From contig CAVVOX010000006.1 of the NCBI GenBank assembly GCA_963749875.1, positions 1 through 64,000 on the forward strand: DNA of 64,000 bases, in the 5' to 3' direction. The position numbers were made by a program, and so were the translations under genes. The number at the start of each line of letters is the position of its first letter. Position 1 is the first letter of the stretch. The notes beneath the pieces were generated by a model. The model saw only the letters and a program-made list of their open reading frames with translations, ran no database searches and was not told the origin of the DNA. Shown piece by piece: positions 18,643-27,030 of this stretch. The DNA comes from JAHQVI01 sp963749875. GTDB taxonomy: Bacteria > Pseudomonadota > Alphaproteobacteria > Rhizobiales > Rhodomicrobiaceae.

Positions 18643-18796
18643 TAAATTGGGGCATTTGTGTTTGTCTCAGAGGGATGGAAAAAACGCCGGTCTCCATATG
18701 GGGAGGGATGCTTCTGCTCTTCACTTGGCAGGGTCTCACGCTCTCGCAACTGTAGAAAAGCATTTTTGGGCTTCAATCAGCGCTTTTCTTCTATAA

Positions 18797-18848
18797 GTGT
18801 AAATACCGGTCGGAATCTCGCACGAAGATTTCCGACCGGTATTTACAC
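18797..18848. repeat. Perfect 19-bp inverted repeat, possible strong hairpin
   Basis: GTGTAAATACCGGTCGGAA (18797-18815) is followed after 14 bases by its exact reverse complement (18830-18848). No T-run follows on either strand, so it is not a standard intrinsic terminator. It lies between sdhB and an IS256 remnant. It could be the joined ends of a lost small element, an operator with two facing sites, or an mRNA 3' stabiliser for sdhB. Confidence 0.75.
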
Positions 18849-18856
18849 TCCTGTCC

Positions 18857-19070
18857 GATGCCGAGACCTTCTGGACCACTTTCCTACGTAAGCACACACG
18901 CCGTGGCCTGCGCGGTGTCGGGCTGGTCATCTCGGACAGTCGCGGAGGGCATCAATGCGGCGGTGTCGAAGGTGCTCAGCACGATCTGGCAGCGCTGCCG
19001 CGTCCACTTCATACACAATGTTCCGGCCAACTCATGTGCTACAATCCACCTTCACAGCAGACCTGCATAG
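18857..19070 (+). pseudogene. IS256-family transposase fragment
   Basis: The frame from 18857 reads DAETFWTTFLRKHTRRGLRGVGLVISD and, after a one-base shift near 18950, EGINAAVSKVLSTIWQRCRVHFIHNV. This is the conserved middle of IS256/mutator-type transposases, including the second catalytic Asp region (LVISD). Both the N-terminal and C-terminal parts are missing, so this is a dead fragment of about 210 bases. It marks the start of the more strongly mobile part of the window. Confidence 0.82.
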
Positions 19071-19079
19071 AGACCGGCG

Positions 19080-20116
19080 ATGGGTGAAGCAAAGCGAGCG
19101 CTGCTGCTGAACGACACTGCACTGGCGGGCAACCATGGCAGCCAATTGGTCATCAACCAACTGATGCAGCTTGCTGAAAGCCACAATATCAAAATTTCGC
19201 AGCGGCATCCCCTCGACGTCAAACTGGAGGCGTTGCGAATAGACGATATCGATCTTGTCATCGTCAACGGAGAAGGCTCTCTCCATCACAGTAAAAAAGC
19301 AGCGAGGGCCATCGCTGCGGTTCCTGCGTGGGCCGAAAAAAAAGGGGCGTGCATGCCTTTTTGATAAACTCGATCTACCAGGACAATAACGCCGCTATTT
19401 TGGAAGGCGTCCGGAAATACAAGCAAATCTACGTGCGCGACGGGCGTAGTTTCGAAGAACTCCAAAATCTGGGCAAAAGGCCAAAGGGCATCGTAGACCT
19501 TTCTTTGACCTGGCAACTCGATCGCGAGCTTGCCGACGACCGCGCGACCGTGATCGTGACGGATTCGACCGTGCCCAAAACGAATGCCGAACTCTTTGCG
19601 TTCTCCCAGACATTGCCGAACGCCTATTTCATGCCGTTTCGATCGAGCCCCCCCACTTTGTCCGGTAGTAATTTGCGAAGCTTGATAAATCTGACACAAT
19701 TCCGCCTGCGCAAATTCGTCGCTCGCCTGCAATCGAGCCCACTTGATCGCGCCCGCTATGCCGGTATCTTGCCGACATTTGAGGACTTCATCGCCTTCAT
19801 CTGCCAAAAAGCGAACTTTATCGTCGCCGGGCGATACCACGCGGTTTGCATCGCCCTCGATCTCAAAATTCCGTTCGCCGCCGTTCCCTCAAACAGTTTT
19901 AAGGTCGAAGCGTTGCTTGAAGAAATCGGAATGGAAAACCGCCTATTTTCCGGGTCCCTTAGCCAGCTTTCGGCAAAAGGCCTGATGTCGAAATATGGTG
20001 TCTACACAGACAAAGAGCTTGAGCGGATCGCGGAATTCGGCGCAGAGCAACGCCGCAACGCCGATTTGATGTTCAGTGAAATTGAACGCGAGTGTCGAGG
20101 GAAGGAATTAACGTAG
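19080..20116 (+). pseudogene. Polysaccharide pyruvyl transferase family protein, split by a frameshift at an A8 run
   Basis: Two overlapping frames make one protein of about 345 residues. The first (19080-19364) begins MGEAKRALLLNDTALAGNHGSQLVINQL and contains DLVIVNGEGSLHHSKKA. The second continues FLINSIYQDNNAAILEGVRKYKQIYVRDGRSFEEL, then DFIAFICQKANFIVAGRYHAVCIALDLKIPFAAVPSNSFKVEALLEEIG, the RYHAVCIAL part being typical of the family. They join at GCCGAAAAAAAAGGGG (near 19340), where one more A, or a -1 slip on A-AAA-AAA, restores the frame. Family members add ketal-linked pyruvate to sugars or carry out related transfers in surface glycans. The start overlaps the preceding IS remnant region closely. 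Confidence 0.78.
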
Positions 20117-20117
20117 A

Positions 20118-20873
20118 ATGATCATCAGTCACGAGCACAAGTTCATCTTTATAAAGACTGCCAAGACCGCGGGAACGAGTATCGAAGTCGCTTTAGCCCA
20201 GATCTGCGGCGACCGCGATGTCATCACACCGCTGAGCGGTTCGCAGGAAGCCAAACGTCCCGGGCGTGGAGCGCAAAATCTTGAACTCGATCACCCGATG
20301 GTGCCGAAGCGTCCTTTGCTGCATCGGCTGCTGCGGCGCCCCGAACGCGAATGGCATCCAAGCAAGGGGTATTTCAGCCACATGCCTTCTTGGCGCGTTC
20401 GGCTCTATGTCGGCGAAGAGATCTGGAACAGCTATTTCACCTTCGCCTTCGAGCGAAATCCCTGGGACCGGCAGGTTTCCCACTACCACTACAAGATCCG
20501 TAACAAGATTTCCAAGCCCAACTTCGACAGCTATCTTTCGAAGGAAAAGAAAGCTTTTGTCGACAATTACGATCTCTATTCAGAGAACAACAAAATCATT
20601 GTCGACTTCGTCGGCCGCTATGAAAATCTGACCGAAGATTTTGACATCGTCTTGCGCCATCTAGGGCTTGAGGGGAAAGTCACCCTTCCCAAGGTCAACA
20701 CGAGCGCGAACCGCGAAGCCGACTATCGCGCTTATTTCACCGAGAAAACGAGAAAGCTTGTGGAAAGCTGGTACCAGCGGGAGATCAGCACATTCGGATA
20801 CAGTTTTGATCAGACAACGCCCGCTCGTTTTTATACAGCCGAAAGGCGTCAAATGGTGGCGCAAGGCGTCTAA
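20118..20873 (+). CDS. Sulfotransferase family 2 protein
   Basis: The 251-residue protein carries the two PAPS-binding motifs of the carbohydrate sulfotransferase family: the 5'-phosphosulfate loop FIKTAKTAGTSIEVAL (about residues 11-26) and the 3'-phosphate motif TFAFERNPWDRQVSHYHY (about 110-127). Members transfer sulfate from PAPS to sugar hydroxyls. It starts two bases after the stop of the pyruvyl transferase gene, so the two are one operon and probably modify the same surface glycan. No PAPS synthesis genes are in the window. Confidence 0.85.
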   Translation: MIISHEHKFIFIKTAKTAGTSIEVALAQICGDRDVITPLSGSQEAKRPGRGAQNLELDHPMVPKRPLLHRLLRRPEREWHPSKGYFSHMPSWRVRLYVGEEIWNSYFTFAFERNPWDRQVSHYHYKIRNKISKPNFDSYLSKEKKAFVDNYDLYSENNKIIVDFVGRYENLTEDFDIVLRHLGLEGKVTLPKVNTSANREADYRAYFTEKTRKLVESWYQREISTFGYSFDQTTPARFYTAERRQMVAQGV

Positions 20874-20879
20874 ATGAGT

Positions 20880-21539
20880 TCAGGCTTGTGCTGCTGAGCC
20901 GACTATACGAAAAGAGCTACTCTCCAGTATTGACCCGACAGGCTCGACACGGATTACCTTCATATGAGGGTACATGGCACAGGCGTGATCTAAAAATCTA
21001 TCCCATGCTCCATAGCAATTCCTCAGCCATCGTGGATCGCGGTAAATATCTTCTTTGACTAGGTGGTGTTCTCGCCTCAAGCGGAGCTGCACCTGCCTTA
21101 AAGGCGTGTGGACCAGCTTGCGCCACAATAGCCTCAATTTGCCTTTGCGGGATCGCTGCTCTTGCTGGCGGTGCAGAAACTGCTCGAGAAGACGCTCCGG
21201 AGATGGACGAATATCGCAGAAGGTGATTTGACCACAATAACTGAAGATCTTGAATATCGGATCGTTGAGATAATCTTGGGCATACCCGATCCTCAAAATA
21301 TGAACAAAATCATAGTGAACGATGACGCCTTTAGTTTTGGTCTCCTTGGGCAGGACCTCCTCGAGCGCAATATCTCGCTTTAATAGGTCGTTTCCATCAA
21401 CAAGAGGCCACTCGGCGACGGCATGCGGCAAGAAGCGCATCAACTCTGTGTCGAGCCGTCCCTCACTCAGCTGATCGATGAGCGTGCTCTTTCCTCCGGC
21501 TGACGGCCCAGAAACGATCAAAACATGCTCAATTTGCAT
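20880..21539 (-). CDS. P-loop kinase-like protein of unknown substrate
   Basis: The 219-residue protein opens with a perfect Walker A motif (HVLIVSGPSAGGKSTLIDQL, about residues 4-23). VIVHYDFVHILRIGYAQDYL (about 75-95) looks like the second strand with an acidic residue, and ITFCDIRPSPERLLEQFLHRQQEQ resembles the lid/arginine region of small-molecule kinases. A basic segment follows (RSRKGKLRLLWRKLVHTPLRQVQLRLRREHH). It is probably a nucleotide-dependent kinase or sulfate/sugar-activating enzyme, but no closer name is justified. Starts at 21554 and 21539 are both possible. It converges with the sulfotransferase gene, whose stop lies only 6 bases away. Confidence 0.6.
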   Translation of the reverse strand: MQIEHVLIVSGPSAGGKSTLIDQLSEGRLDTELMRFLPHAVAEWPLVDGNDLLKRDIALEEVLPKETKTKGVIVHYDFVHILRIGYAQDYLNDPIFKIFSYCGQITFCDIRPSPERLLEQFLHRQQEQRSRKGKLRLLWRKLVHTPLRQVQLRLRREHHLVKEDIYRDPRWLRNCYGAWDRFLDHACAMYPHMKVIRVEPVGSILESSSFRIVGSAAQA

Positions 21540-21639
21540 CGCTCTATACATCATGACCGCCCCGAAACAACTCGGTTTGGTACTTCATCCCGCCCGCTTC
21601 CGCAACTCAACTTTATCCAACGTGCTGAACCGCCCCGGA

Positions 21640-21966
21640 TTTGCCGGAGGCTACAGATTCCCTGGACCGGGGCGGATCAAGAAAGGCGGCAAGCGCGTCG
21701 GCGTCGGCCATGCCGTGCGCTACCAGAACTTCCGGTCGCGGATCTGGGTGAAAGCCTTCAAGAGGCTAGGTTTGCCGTATATCAGCCCGCACGCGGCGCG
21801 GCATCAGTGGATTTCCACGATGCAGGCGCAAGGCATCGAGGTCGGGCTGGTGGCGAAGCTCGCAGGCCATGCTTCACCCAATGTGACGCTCAGCCATTAT
21901 ACTCAAGCCGTGCGAAACGGCGATGCCGCGGTGAAGGCGCTGGAAGACGCCTATGCGCTTGCATAG
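21640..21966 (+). pseudogene. Tyrosine recombinase (integrase) C-terminal fragment
   Basis: The frame ends with the catalytic core of a tyrosine integrase: SPHAARHQWISTMQAQGIEVGLVAKLAGHASPNVTLSHYTQAV, giving HxxR, a later His in LAGH and the nucleophile Tyr in SHYTQAV. The upstream part with the first catalytic Arg and the core-binding domain is absent, and the sequence before 21640 belongs to the divergent kinase gene. It is therefore a truncated integrase, the remnant of an island or phage. The nearest tRNA is tRNA-Thr at 33779-33854. Confidence 0.8.
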
Positions 21967-22374
21967 CGTCCGGACGTAGAAGCGGGCGATGGCGCGCCGC
22001 CGCGACGGGCCATGGGCCGGTCGGCGCGGGGCGCTTCTCGCGGGGGGCGTATCGCAACATTACGAAAACGCCGTCACCGCCGTCACCAGCGTCACGTCGG
22101 AAAACATAGACGCCTCCGAAAAACCATTCTCAGAGGAGAGTTCGTCGAAGCCGGGTCGGCTCGCGCCGAGGCGGGATCTTCCATCCAATCATTACGAGAA
22201 CGAACGCAGTAGCATCGCCGCGCTGCCGAGCGCACTCAACTGCCATCCGCGTGCTGGGGTGTCGGCGCGGCGAGGAAACGACGCGGCGACGCCGGTTGAA
22301 TTGGCGATGCGCCGTCGGTAGCGTGGCATCCTCCTTATGGGGTCTCCGGAAGAAAGCTAAAGGGCCCTTGATGC
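21967..22374 (+). other. Region with weak coding remnant after the integrase
   Basis: An open frame at 21989-22321 includes SQHYENAVTAVTSVTSENIDASEKPFSEESSSKPGRL. This resembles the low-complexity tails seen in phage or plasmid replication proteins, but no domain can be named. A related HYENERSS phrase follows. I treat it as debris of a mobile element and not as a working gene. Confidence 0.25.
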
Positions 22375-22543
22375 CGTACCCCCTACTTTTGACGCCGTAC
22401 CGCCCTATAAGCGAGCCATTGACGGGGTCACAGACGGCCTTCTATGTGGTATCGGGACACCACATATCAATCTCCACGAAGTTTAAACACAACTTACACC
22501 GTACCCCGTCCAGGGGGGTACGGCGTCAAAAGTAGGGGGTACG
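22375..22543. repeat. 27-bp perfect inverted repeat around a 115-bp loop (GTACCCCC-rich)
   Basis: Bases 22375-22401 are the exact reverse complement of 22517-22543; each arm contains CCCCCTACTTTTGACGCCG bounded by GTAC. The loop also holds CCGTACCCCG close to the right arm. Such long, well-matched arms with repeated GTAC cores look like replication-control or partition-type sites. They could also be the ends of a small non-autonomous element. No protein-coding frame fits here. Confidence 0.75.
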
Positions 22544-22591
22544 CGACGACCCGCGTCCCGCCCCGTCTCCGGGGCCATGTGCCCCCCGTAC

Positions 22592-22713
22592 CCACCGTAC
22601 CCCCCCCATCTATATGGCGTGGGGATGACATGGGGGGAGGAAAGGATTATTGGGGGATATATACGTATACGACGTACAGAGTTGGGACATCGGGGGTACG
22701 GGGGGTACGGTGG
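22592..22713. repeat. 14-bp inverted repeat CCACCGTACCCCCC / GGGGGGTACGGTGG
   Basis: CCACCGTACCCCCC at 22592-22605 pairs exactly with 22700-22713, about 95 bases apart. With the neighbouring 27-bp inverted repeat, at least eight CCGTAC or GTACGG units lie within 340 bases (22375-22713). Between the arms is an AT-richer stretch with GGGGGATATATACGTATACG (near 22653), itself containing short palindromes. Confidence 0.65.
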
Positions 22714-22895
22714 CAATCCTCACGGCCCGTCCGTGTGAAATCGTCGGCACCCGCTGCTATATCCGCGCCGATATAGCGCCTATGACCTCCCCGCCACATC
22801 TCCTCGCCGCATGAAATCGTCCCCCCACGTCGATAATTGCGCCGGATATTCAGCCCGTGGTTTCATTTTCCCGATGCAAATCAGAGGGTTATCCA

Positions 22896-23381
22896 ATGGC
22901 CACTTATCAGATTATCAACTTAAAGACCGGCGAGTTCCGCACCGTCAGCCTCGAAGAGGCAGCGGAGATTGCTTCCCTCGACCCGAACGAGATCGAATGG
23001 GCGATCGAGCAGGAGGGGGTGTGCGAAACCGACATCTTCCAGATCACGAAGCTGCCCGAGCCGCCCGAAGGAGGTGGCGCTTCAGCCCGCGACCAGGCGG
23101 AAGATGGCGAGCATGAGAGGCCCGAAGGAGATGGCGGTGCCGATAATTGCGCTTCCAGCGTAATTCCGGTCTTCGTCTACATCAGCCGGGAGGAATTCGA
23201 GGCGCATCTGGCGGAAAGCCCTGCGGCCGTGATCCGGCTGAAATGGGATGAGCCGATCGTGCGGGAAGCGGTCGAGGCGGATAAAGGGAGGATAATGGCG
23301 GAACTGGGGTGCGAGGCGGAAGAAAGGGAGCCGAGCGGCGTGCTCCACCTAACGCGGGAATCGATTGCGCTGATCGGATAA
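22896..23381 (+). CDS. Acidic hypothetical protein
   Basis: The 161-residue protein starts MATYQIINLKTGEFRTVSLEEAAEIASLD after AGAGGG at a spacing of seven, a strong ribosome site. It is very acidic: an N-terminal helical part to about residue 60, a Glu/Asp/Gly-rich linker (ARDQAEDGEHERPEGDGG), and a C-terminal part with VIPVFVYISREEFEAHLAES. I recognise no family. It stands alone in mobile-element surroundings next to the integrase fragment and the GTAC repeat region, so it may be a cargo or accessory gene of the lost element. An acidic, DNA-mimic-like role is conceivable but unsupported. Confidence 0.6.
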   Translation: MATYQIINLKTGEFRTVSLEEAAEIASLDPNEIEWAIEQEGVCETDIFQITKLPEPPEGGGASARDQAEDGEHERPEGDGGADNCASSVIPVFVYISREEFEAHLAESPAAVIRLKWDEPIVREAVEADKGRIMAELGCEAEEREPSGVLHLTRESIALIG

Positions 23382-23466
23382 TGCAAACAGACCTGACGAT
23401 GCCGGCCTTTTTGCTGACGCACACTGTCGATGCAACGACATAAACCCTCTTGGAGAGGAGCCTGGA

Positions 23467-25358
23467 TCAACGCATTCTGATTTTCATGTGGTTCGACGAC
23501 TCTGTCGGTCTCCCCTCGACCCAGGCTTGATATTCCCCTGGCCTAAATGTGTGGCTAGTGCGGACCTCGATGAAATCCGCTTGCGAGATGCCTATCGGAA
23601 TTTCGACGGGGCGCCGCCCAGGTCGCCGCCGCACCAAAAGCGTCAGATCGTCTCTTCCTGGTTCAAAATCTCCGATCAGACGGAAGCCTCCGCGGATCGG
23701 GGTGATCGCGTCGAGTTGCGGAATATAACCGTTGCGCACATCCCACCAGGACACTACGGCGTCGTCATTACGAAGTTGGCTCACTCTTATCCGAAGGCCG
23801 GTATCGATAGTTGGTCGACCGCCGTCTCGTCGCGTCAATACTGCACTCCCATCGGTAGGTGTCCAATAGTTGCCGGCGGACTTACCAGTGGTTCCGATTG
23901 TCCAGGCACCGGCCATCTGTCCCGGCCCCCCTGGCCCTCGCCAATTGAACTGAATCAAATCCCTGTGGTTGCGCAAGCGGCGCTCAACATACCAAATCGC
24001 GAGGCCTTTATTGAAGGTACCGGCATCATAGCTTGACCGGCTGTTGGGATCGCGATGCTCAAGTATGTACATCCTTTCAAATCCCCGCAGCGGCTCGACC
24101 AGCAATAGCGGCGCAAAGCGCTCGAATCGATTCTCATGGTCGTACTCGCGCTTGATCACTCGCGTGCCGGCGGCGCCGCCCAAAGGAACAATTAGCGGCT
24201 TCATCCACCCCGCGCGCATCTTATGCCATGGATCCAGCCCGACGGGCAGTGCCGGCGATGACGCCATATAGGTTGCCCTGAAATTACGCCCCCCGTCCGG
24301 TCTGTACAGATCAACGAATCCCAGACCGTGTGACATCTCATGCGCCAGCAGCGGAATGGCGAACGTTTCGTCGATGGCAACGTAATGGACAGTGCCGATG
24401 TCGACACCGTCGAGCCTTAACTGCGGGGCGGCCCGCCCTGCCCGCCGCCGCCACCTGCTCCTCTAGGCATGGCGTTGACGACGATAATGTAGGCTTCGTC
24501 CGACGTTACTTTGCCATTTCGATCCCGATCTAACCGGGCGAAATCAAACTCGGCATCCGCAAGTCGAAGCACCTCGCGATCAAAGGTAGCCGCTGGATTT
24601 TGATTAGCTTGAGTTCTCGTGACGCTCACTGTGACCGTCACCACGCCGGCATCCCGAAGCCCAAGCCGGCCCGACGACGTATATCTCAGTAACCCTTCTA
24701 TTGACTGCGATCTGCGGTTTTCAAAGACAAAGTCTTTCAAAACAGCAACCCGTTGTTGAAGCGGAACGTCCTGGAAATTGACCCTAATGATCAGAACGTC
24801 GACGACGCCCTCACGATGGTCGCTGTCGTAGCCGACTGCGGTAACAAGCGACTGTTCGTCTCCAAATCCGGCGCAAGAATCCAGCCTTCGCGTCGTACGA
24901 ACGATAGTTTGGTGGACGCGTATCGTTTGGCCGTCCCCACCAGCGTGCGTCGCTCGTCGTGAAATAGTCGCGTCTGTTTGGATCGTACCAGGTATAGAGT
25001 GGAACCGTTCCTGCAAGGGACGGTCGAAGACATATCCTTCGAGTTTGTTAAGCCGTCGATATCCTCGTATTGAGGGCGCGTCGGTTGACAACGCAGTGTC
25101 CTGCGTTGTTTCGTTCCAGTAGCTATATATTGGCGTCATACCGCTGATGCGGTGGTCAGGCGCAACGAGATATCCCTCAAGCCGCGCCCAACGATAGCCC
25201 GGATCTCGACGATTATCCGACCGATTGCCACGCCATCGTGGATCGGAAGTAGAGAAATTGTCTTCTCGACCGCTTCCACCCGACTTAAATCGCCATCCCA
25301 CCAAAGATTAAGTGGCACATAGCGGTTCGTGACTGGGGGGCCGGCCTGGAGGGCACTA
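23467..25358 (-). pseudogene. M6-family metalloprotease, main part (two frameshifts, 5' end cut by IS5)
   Basis: Three frames combine into one secreted protease. Reading leftward from 25358: SALQAGPPVTNRYVPLNLWW; then repeats of the SGREDNFSTSDPRW...GYRWARLEGYL type and YWNETTQDTALSTDAPSIRGYRRLNKLEGYVFDRP; then the peptidase part VVDVLIIRVNFQDVPLQQR with a Ca-binding-like DRDRNGKVTSDEAY. In a new frame after about 24416 comes LLAHEMSHGLGFVDLY, the zincin HExxHGxGxxD motif (24322-24357 region), and a C-terminal domain ending at 23467. Frame changes lie near 25260 and in the G-rich stretch near 24416. The signal peptide is on the other side of the IS5 element (26210-26290). Function was probably extracellular proteolysis. 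Confidence 0.75.
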
Positions 25359-26209
25359 GGCTGCGTTGACAAAAGGGATTCCCAAATCAGTTGAGTTTCG
25401 ATTTAAGGATGTCTTTTAGGGGAGGCATCTTTGGGATATCCGAGTGACGTCAGCGATGCAGCGTGGGAAATCATTGCCCCGCTCCTTCCATCAGAACGTG
25501 GCCGGTGGGCGCGACCAGCACAGGATAATCGCAGATATTTCAATGGCATGATGTGGATCATGCGCACGGGCGCACCGTGGCGATACCTGCCGCCAGACTA
25601 TGGCAAATGGAATTCCGTCTACGTCCGTTTCAGGCGCTGGGCGGAGATGGGTGTGTGGGATGCGATCCTCGAAACGCTTGTCGAACTGGGGCTCACCGAC
25701 GACTGGGCTCACATGATGGACAGCACCACCGTTCGCGCTCATGCTCAGGCAGCGGGCGGAAAAGGGGACTATTCAAATGCTCTTGGTCGAAGCCGCGGCG
25801 GCTTTTCGACAAGATCCACGCCCGGTCAGACGGTAAAGGACGCCCTCTTGGCTTTGTCCTCACAGGCGGCGAAACCTCGGACTATCGCGGCGTAGACGAC
25901 CTGTTGAAATTGCCGGTCAACAAACCGAAAATCATGTTGGCGGACAAAGGGTTTGACAGCGACGACGTTCGATCTGCCCTGCTCATGAAAGGCATTGGAC
26001 CAGTCATTCCGCCGAAAACAAATCGCAAAGATCCGCCTGCCTGCGACTTCAAAGCCTACAAGGATCGCAATCGGATCGAGCGCATGTTTGGTAAACTGAA
26101 ACAGTTCCGGCGCATCGCCACACGCTATGACAAAACGAAACTGTCTTACGCTGGATTCCTCGCGCTCGCTGCCGCCCATATCTGGCTACCCGCTTTTGTC
26201 AACGCAGCC
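25359..26209 (+). mobile_element. IS5-family (IS427-type) insertion sequence with TA duplication
   Basis: The 851-bp element has 17-bp perfect terminal inverted repeats (GGCTGCGTTGACAAAAG at 25359-25375; its complement ending at 26209). A TA dinucleotide flanks both sides (25357-25358 and 26210-26211), the expected target duplication of the IS427 group. It carries one transposase in two overlapping frames. The insertion splits the M6 protease gene just after its signal peptide. The matching ends and duplication suggest a fairly recent insertion. Confidence 0.92.
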
Positions 26210-26212
26210 TAG
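25431..26212 (+). CDS. IS5-family transposase made from two frames
   Basis: The first frame (25431-25895) starts with TTG after a strong GGGGAGG and reads DVSDAAWEIIAPLLPSERGRW...MMDSTTVRAHAQAAG, with the first catalytic Asp in MDSTTVRAH. The second frame (usable from about 25760 to 26212) continues GGFSTRSTP/RRLFDKIHARSDGKGRPLGFVLTGGE...MLADKGFDSDDVRSAL (second Asp) and RNRIERMFGKLKQFRRIATRYDK (Glu). Two-frame coding joined by a -1 ribosomal shift is normal for the IS427 group, so the element may be active. The stop TAG uses the flanking TA. Confidence 0.88.
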
Positions 26213-26290
26213 GTGTTGCGAGCAAAACGATCGTGAGTAAGATTGTTAAGGCAAATAACCTGTGCCTGAAACCACGCAGTGTAGATGCGT
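26210..26290 (-). pseudogene. Signal-peptide fragment of the IS5-disrupted M6 protease
   Basis: Reading leftward, this segment codes for LRGFRHRLFALTILLTIVLLATP. If the IS5 element and one TA are removed, the same frame continues directly into SALQAGPPVTNRYVPLNLWW at 25358, so the two pieces form one signal peptide with a cleavage site near the Ala residues. No ATG is in frame close by; the frame stays open to 26528, and the true start is unclear or mutated. Confidence 0.65.
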
Positions 26291-26529
26291 CCGCACGACA
26301 AATGGGATCCCAAATCGGGTCGGCATGACGTGAGCTCCGCAATGTAGCATGGTGTCCATAATCGCTTCCCGAAGCCGTATATGCGTTGTGGACAAGTGCA
26401 CTCCCCCAGGGCGACACTACGAATAACTCGGAGCCGCAAAGCAGTTCCACAATATAGATAAAATTAACGATCTGTCGACCGCAAGTGTATCCACATTTGT
26501 GTAATTTAGCGCTGAGCTGTGTCCTCAAT

Positions 26530-26826
26530 TCATCCGTTGCCGACCGCGGCGCATGGGAAGCAATGACTTGTCGTTCTCGAGAAAAGAGGCATCGGTTGCG
26601 GATTTGTAAGCTGGAGCACCCTGAAGTTGCCCAGTTTCGGATTTGGCTTCACCATTCCCTCCCAGCTTCCCCGCCAGCACGAACGCATAAAGGTGAGCAC
26701 GACGAGTGCTTGATTGACGACATTATCCGTAAACAGACCAATGGCCAACATCAGTATAACCGAGAAGATGGCCATCGCAATCCATTCCAGGGCGCAATAG
26801 ATCAGCGTGGGAGCGGCGAGGCACAA
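26530..26826 (-). CDS. Small hypothetical membrane protein, possibly frameshifted
   Basis: The frame holds one strong hydrophobic block (LIYCALEWIAMAIFSVILMLAIGLFT, then VVNQALVVLTFM) that would make two membrane helices, followed by a polar tail (GMVKPNPKLGNFRVLQLTN). In another frame just upstream, FTVLAWPLIRLAWPIVP would add a further hydrophobic segment, so one base may be missing near 26820. No family is recognised and the start is uncertain. Confidence 0.3.
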   Translation of the reverse strand: MCLAAPTLIYCALEWIAMAIFSVILMLAIGLFTDNVVNQALVVLTFMRSCWRGSWEGMVKPNPKLGNFRVLQLTNPQPMPLFSRTTSHCFPCAAVGNG

Positions 26827-27030
26827 TCGGCCACGCCAGTCGGATTAGCGGCCATGCCAGCACAGTGAAGGCGCGATGCCACAGCTGCGGTTCGCCGCTC
26901 GCGGCCGGTCGGTAGGCAGCCCGGAAATCTTTGCTTTAAAGAGGCTCAGCGCAGATTGCACCTCACAAGCAACGCGCCCTCACCATTCTGGTGCGCAGAC
27001 TGTTACGAAAGCGCTCCGCAACACTGCTAT

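Noticed and set aside
17856..18755. A true SdhB with a novel 50-residue C-terminal extension
   Set aside because: The normal tail is perfectly encoded one base out of frame, so an insertion is the simpler explanation.
22444..22776. Open frames giving VPPVPTVPP-like Pro/Val repeats
   Set aside because: They translate GTACCCCC/CCGTAC repeats in both directions; this is repeat DNA and not protein.
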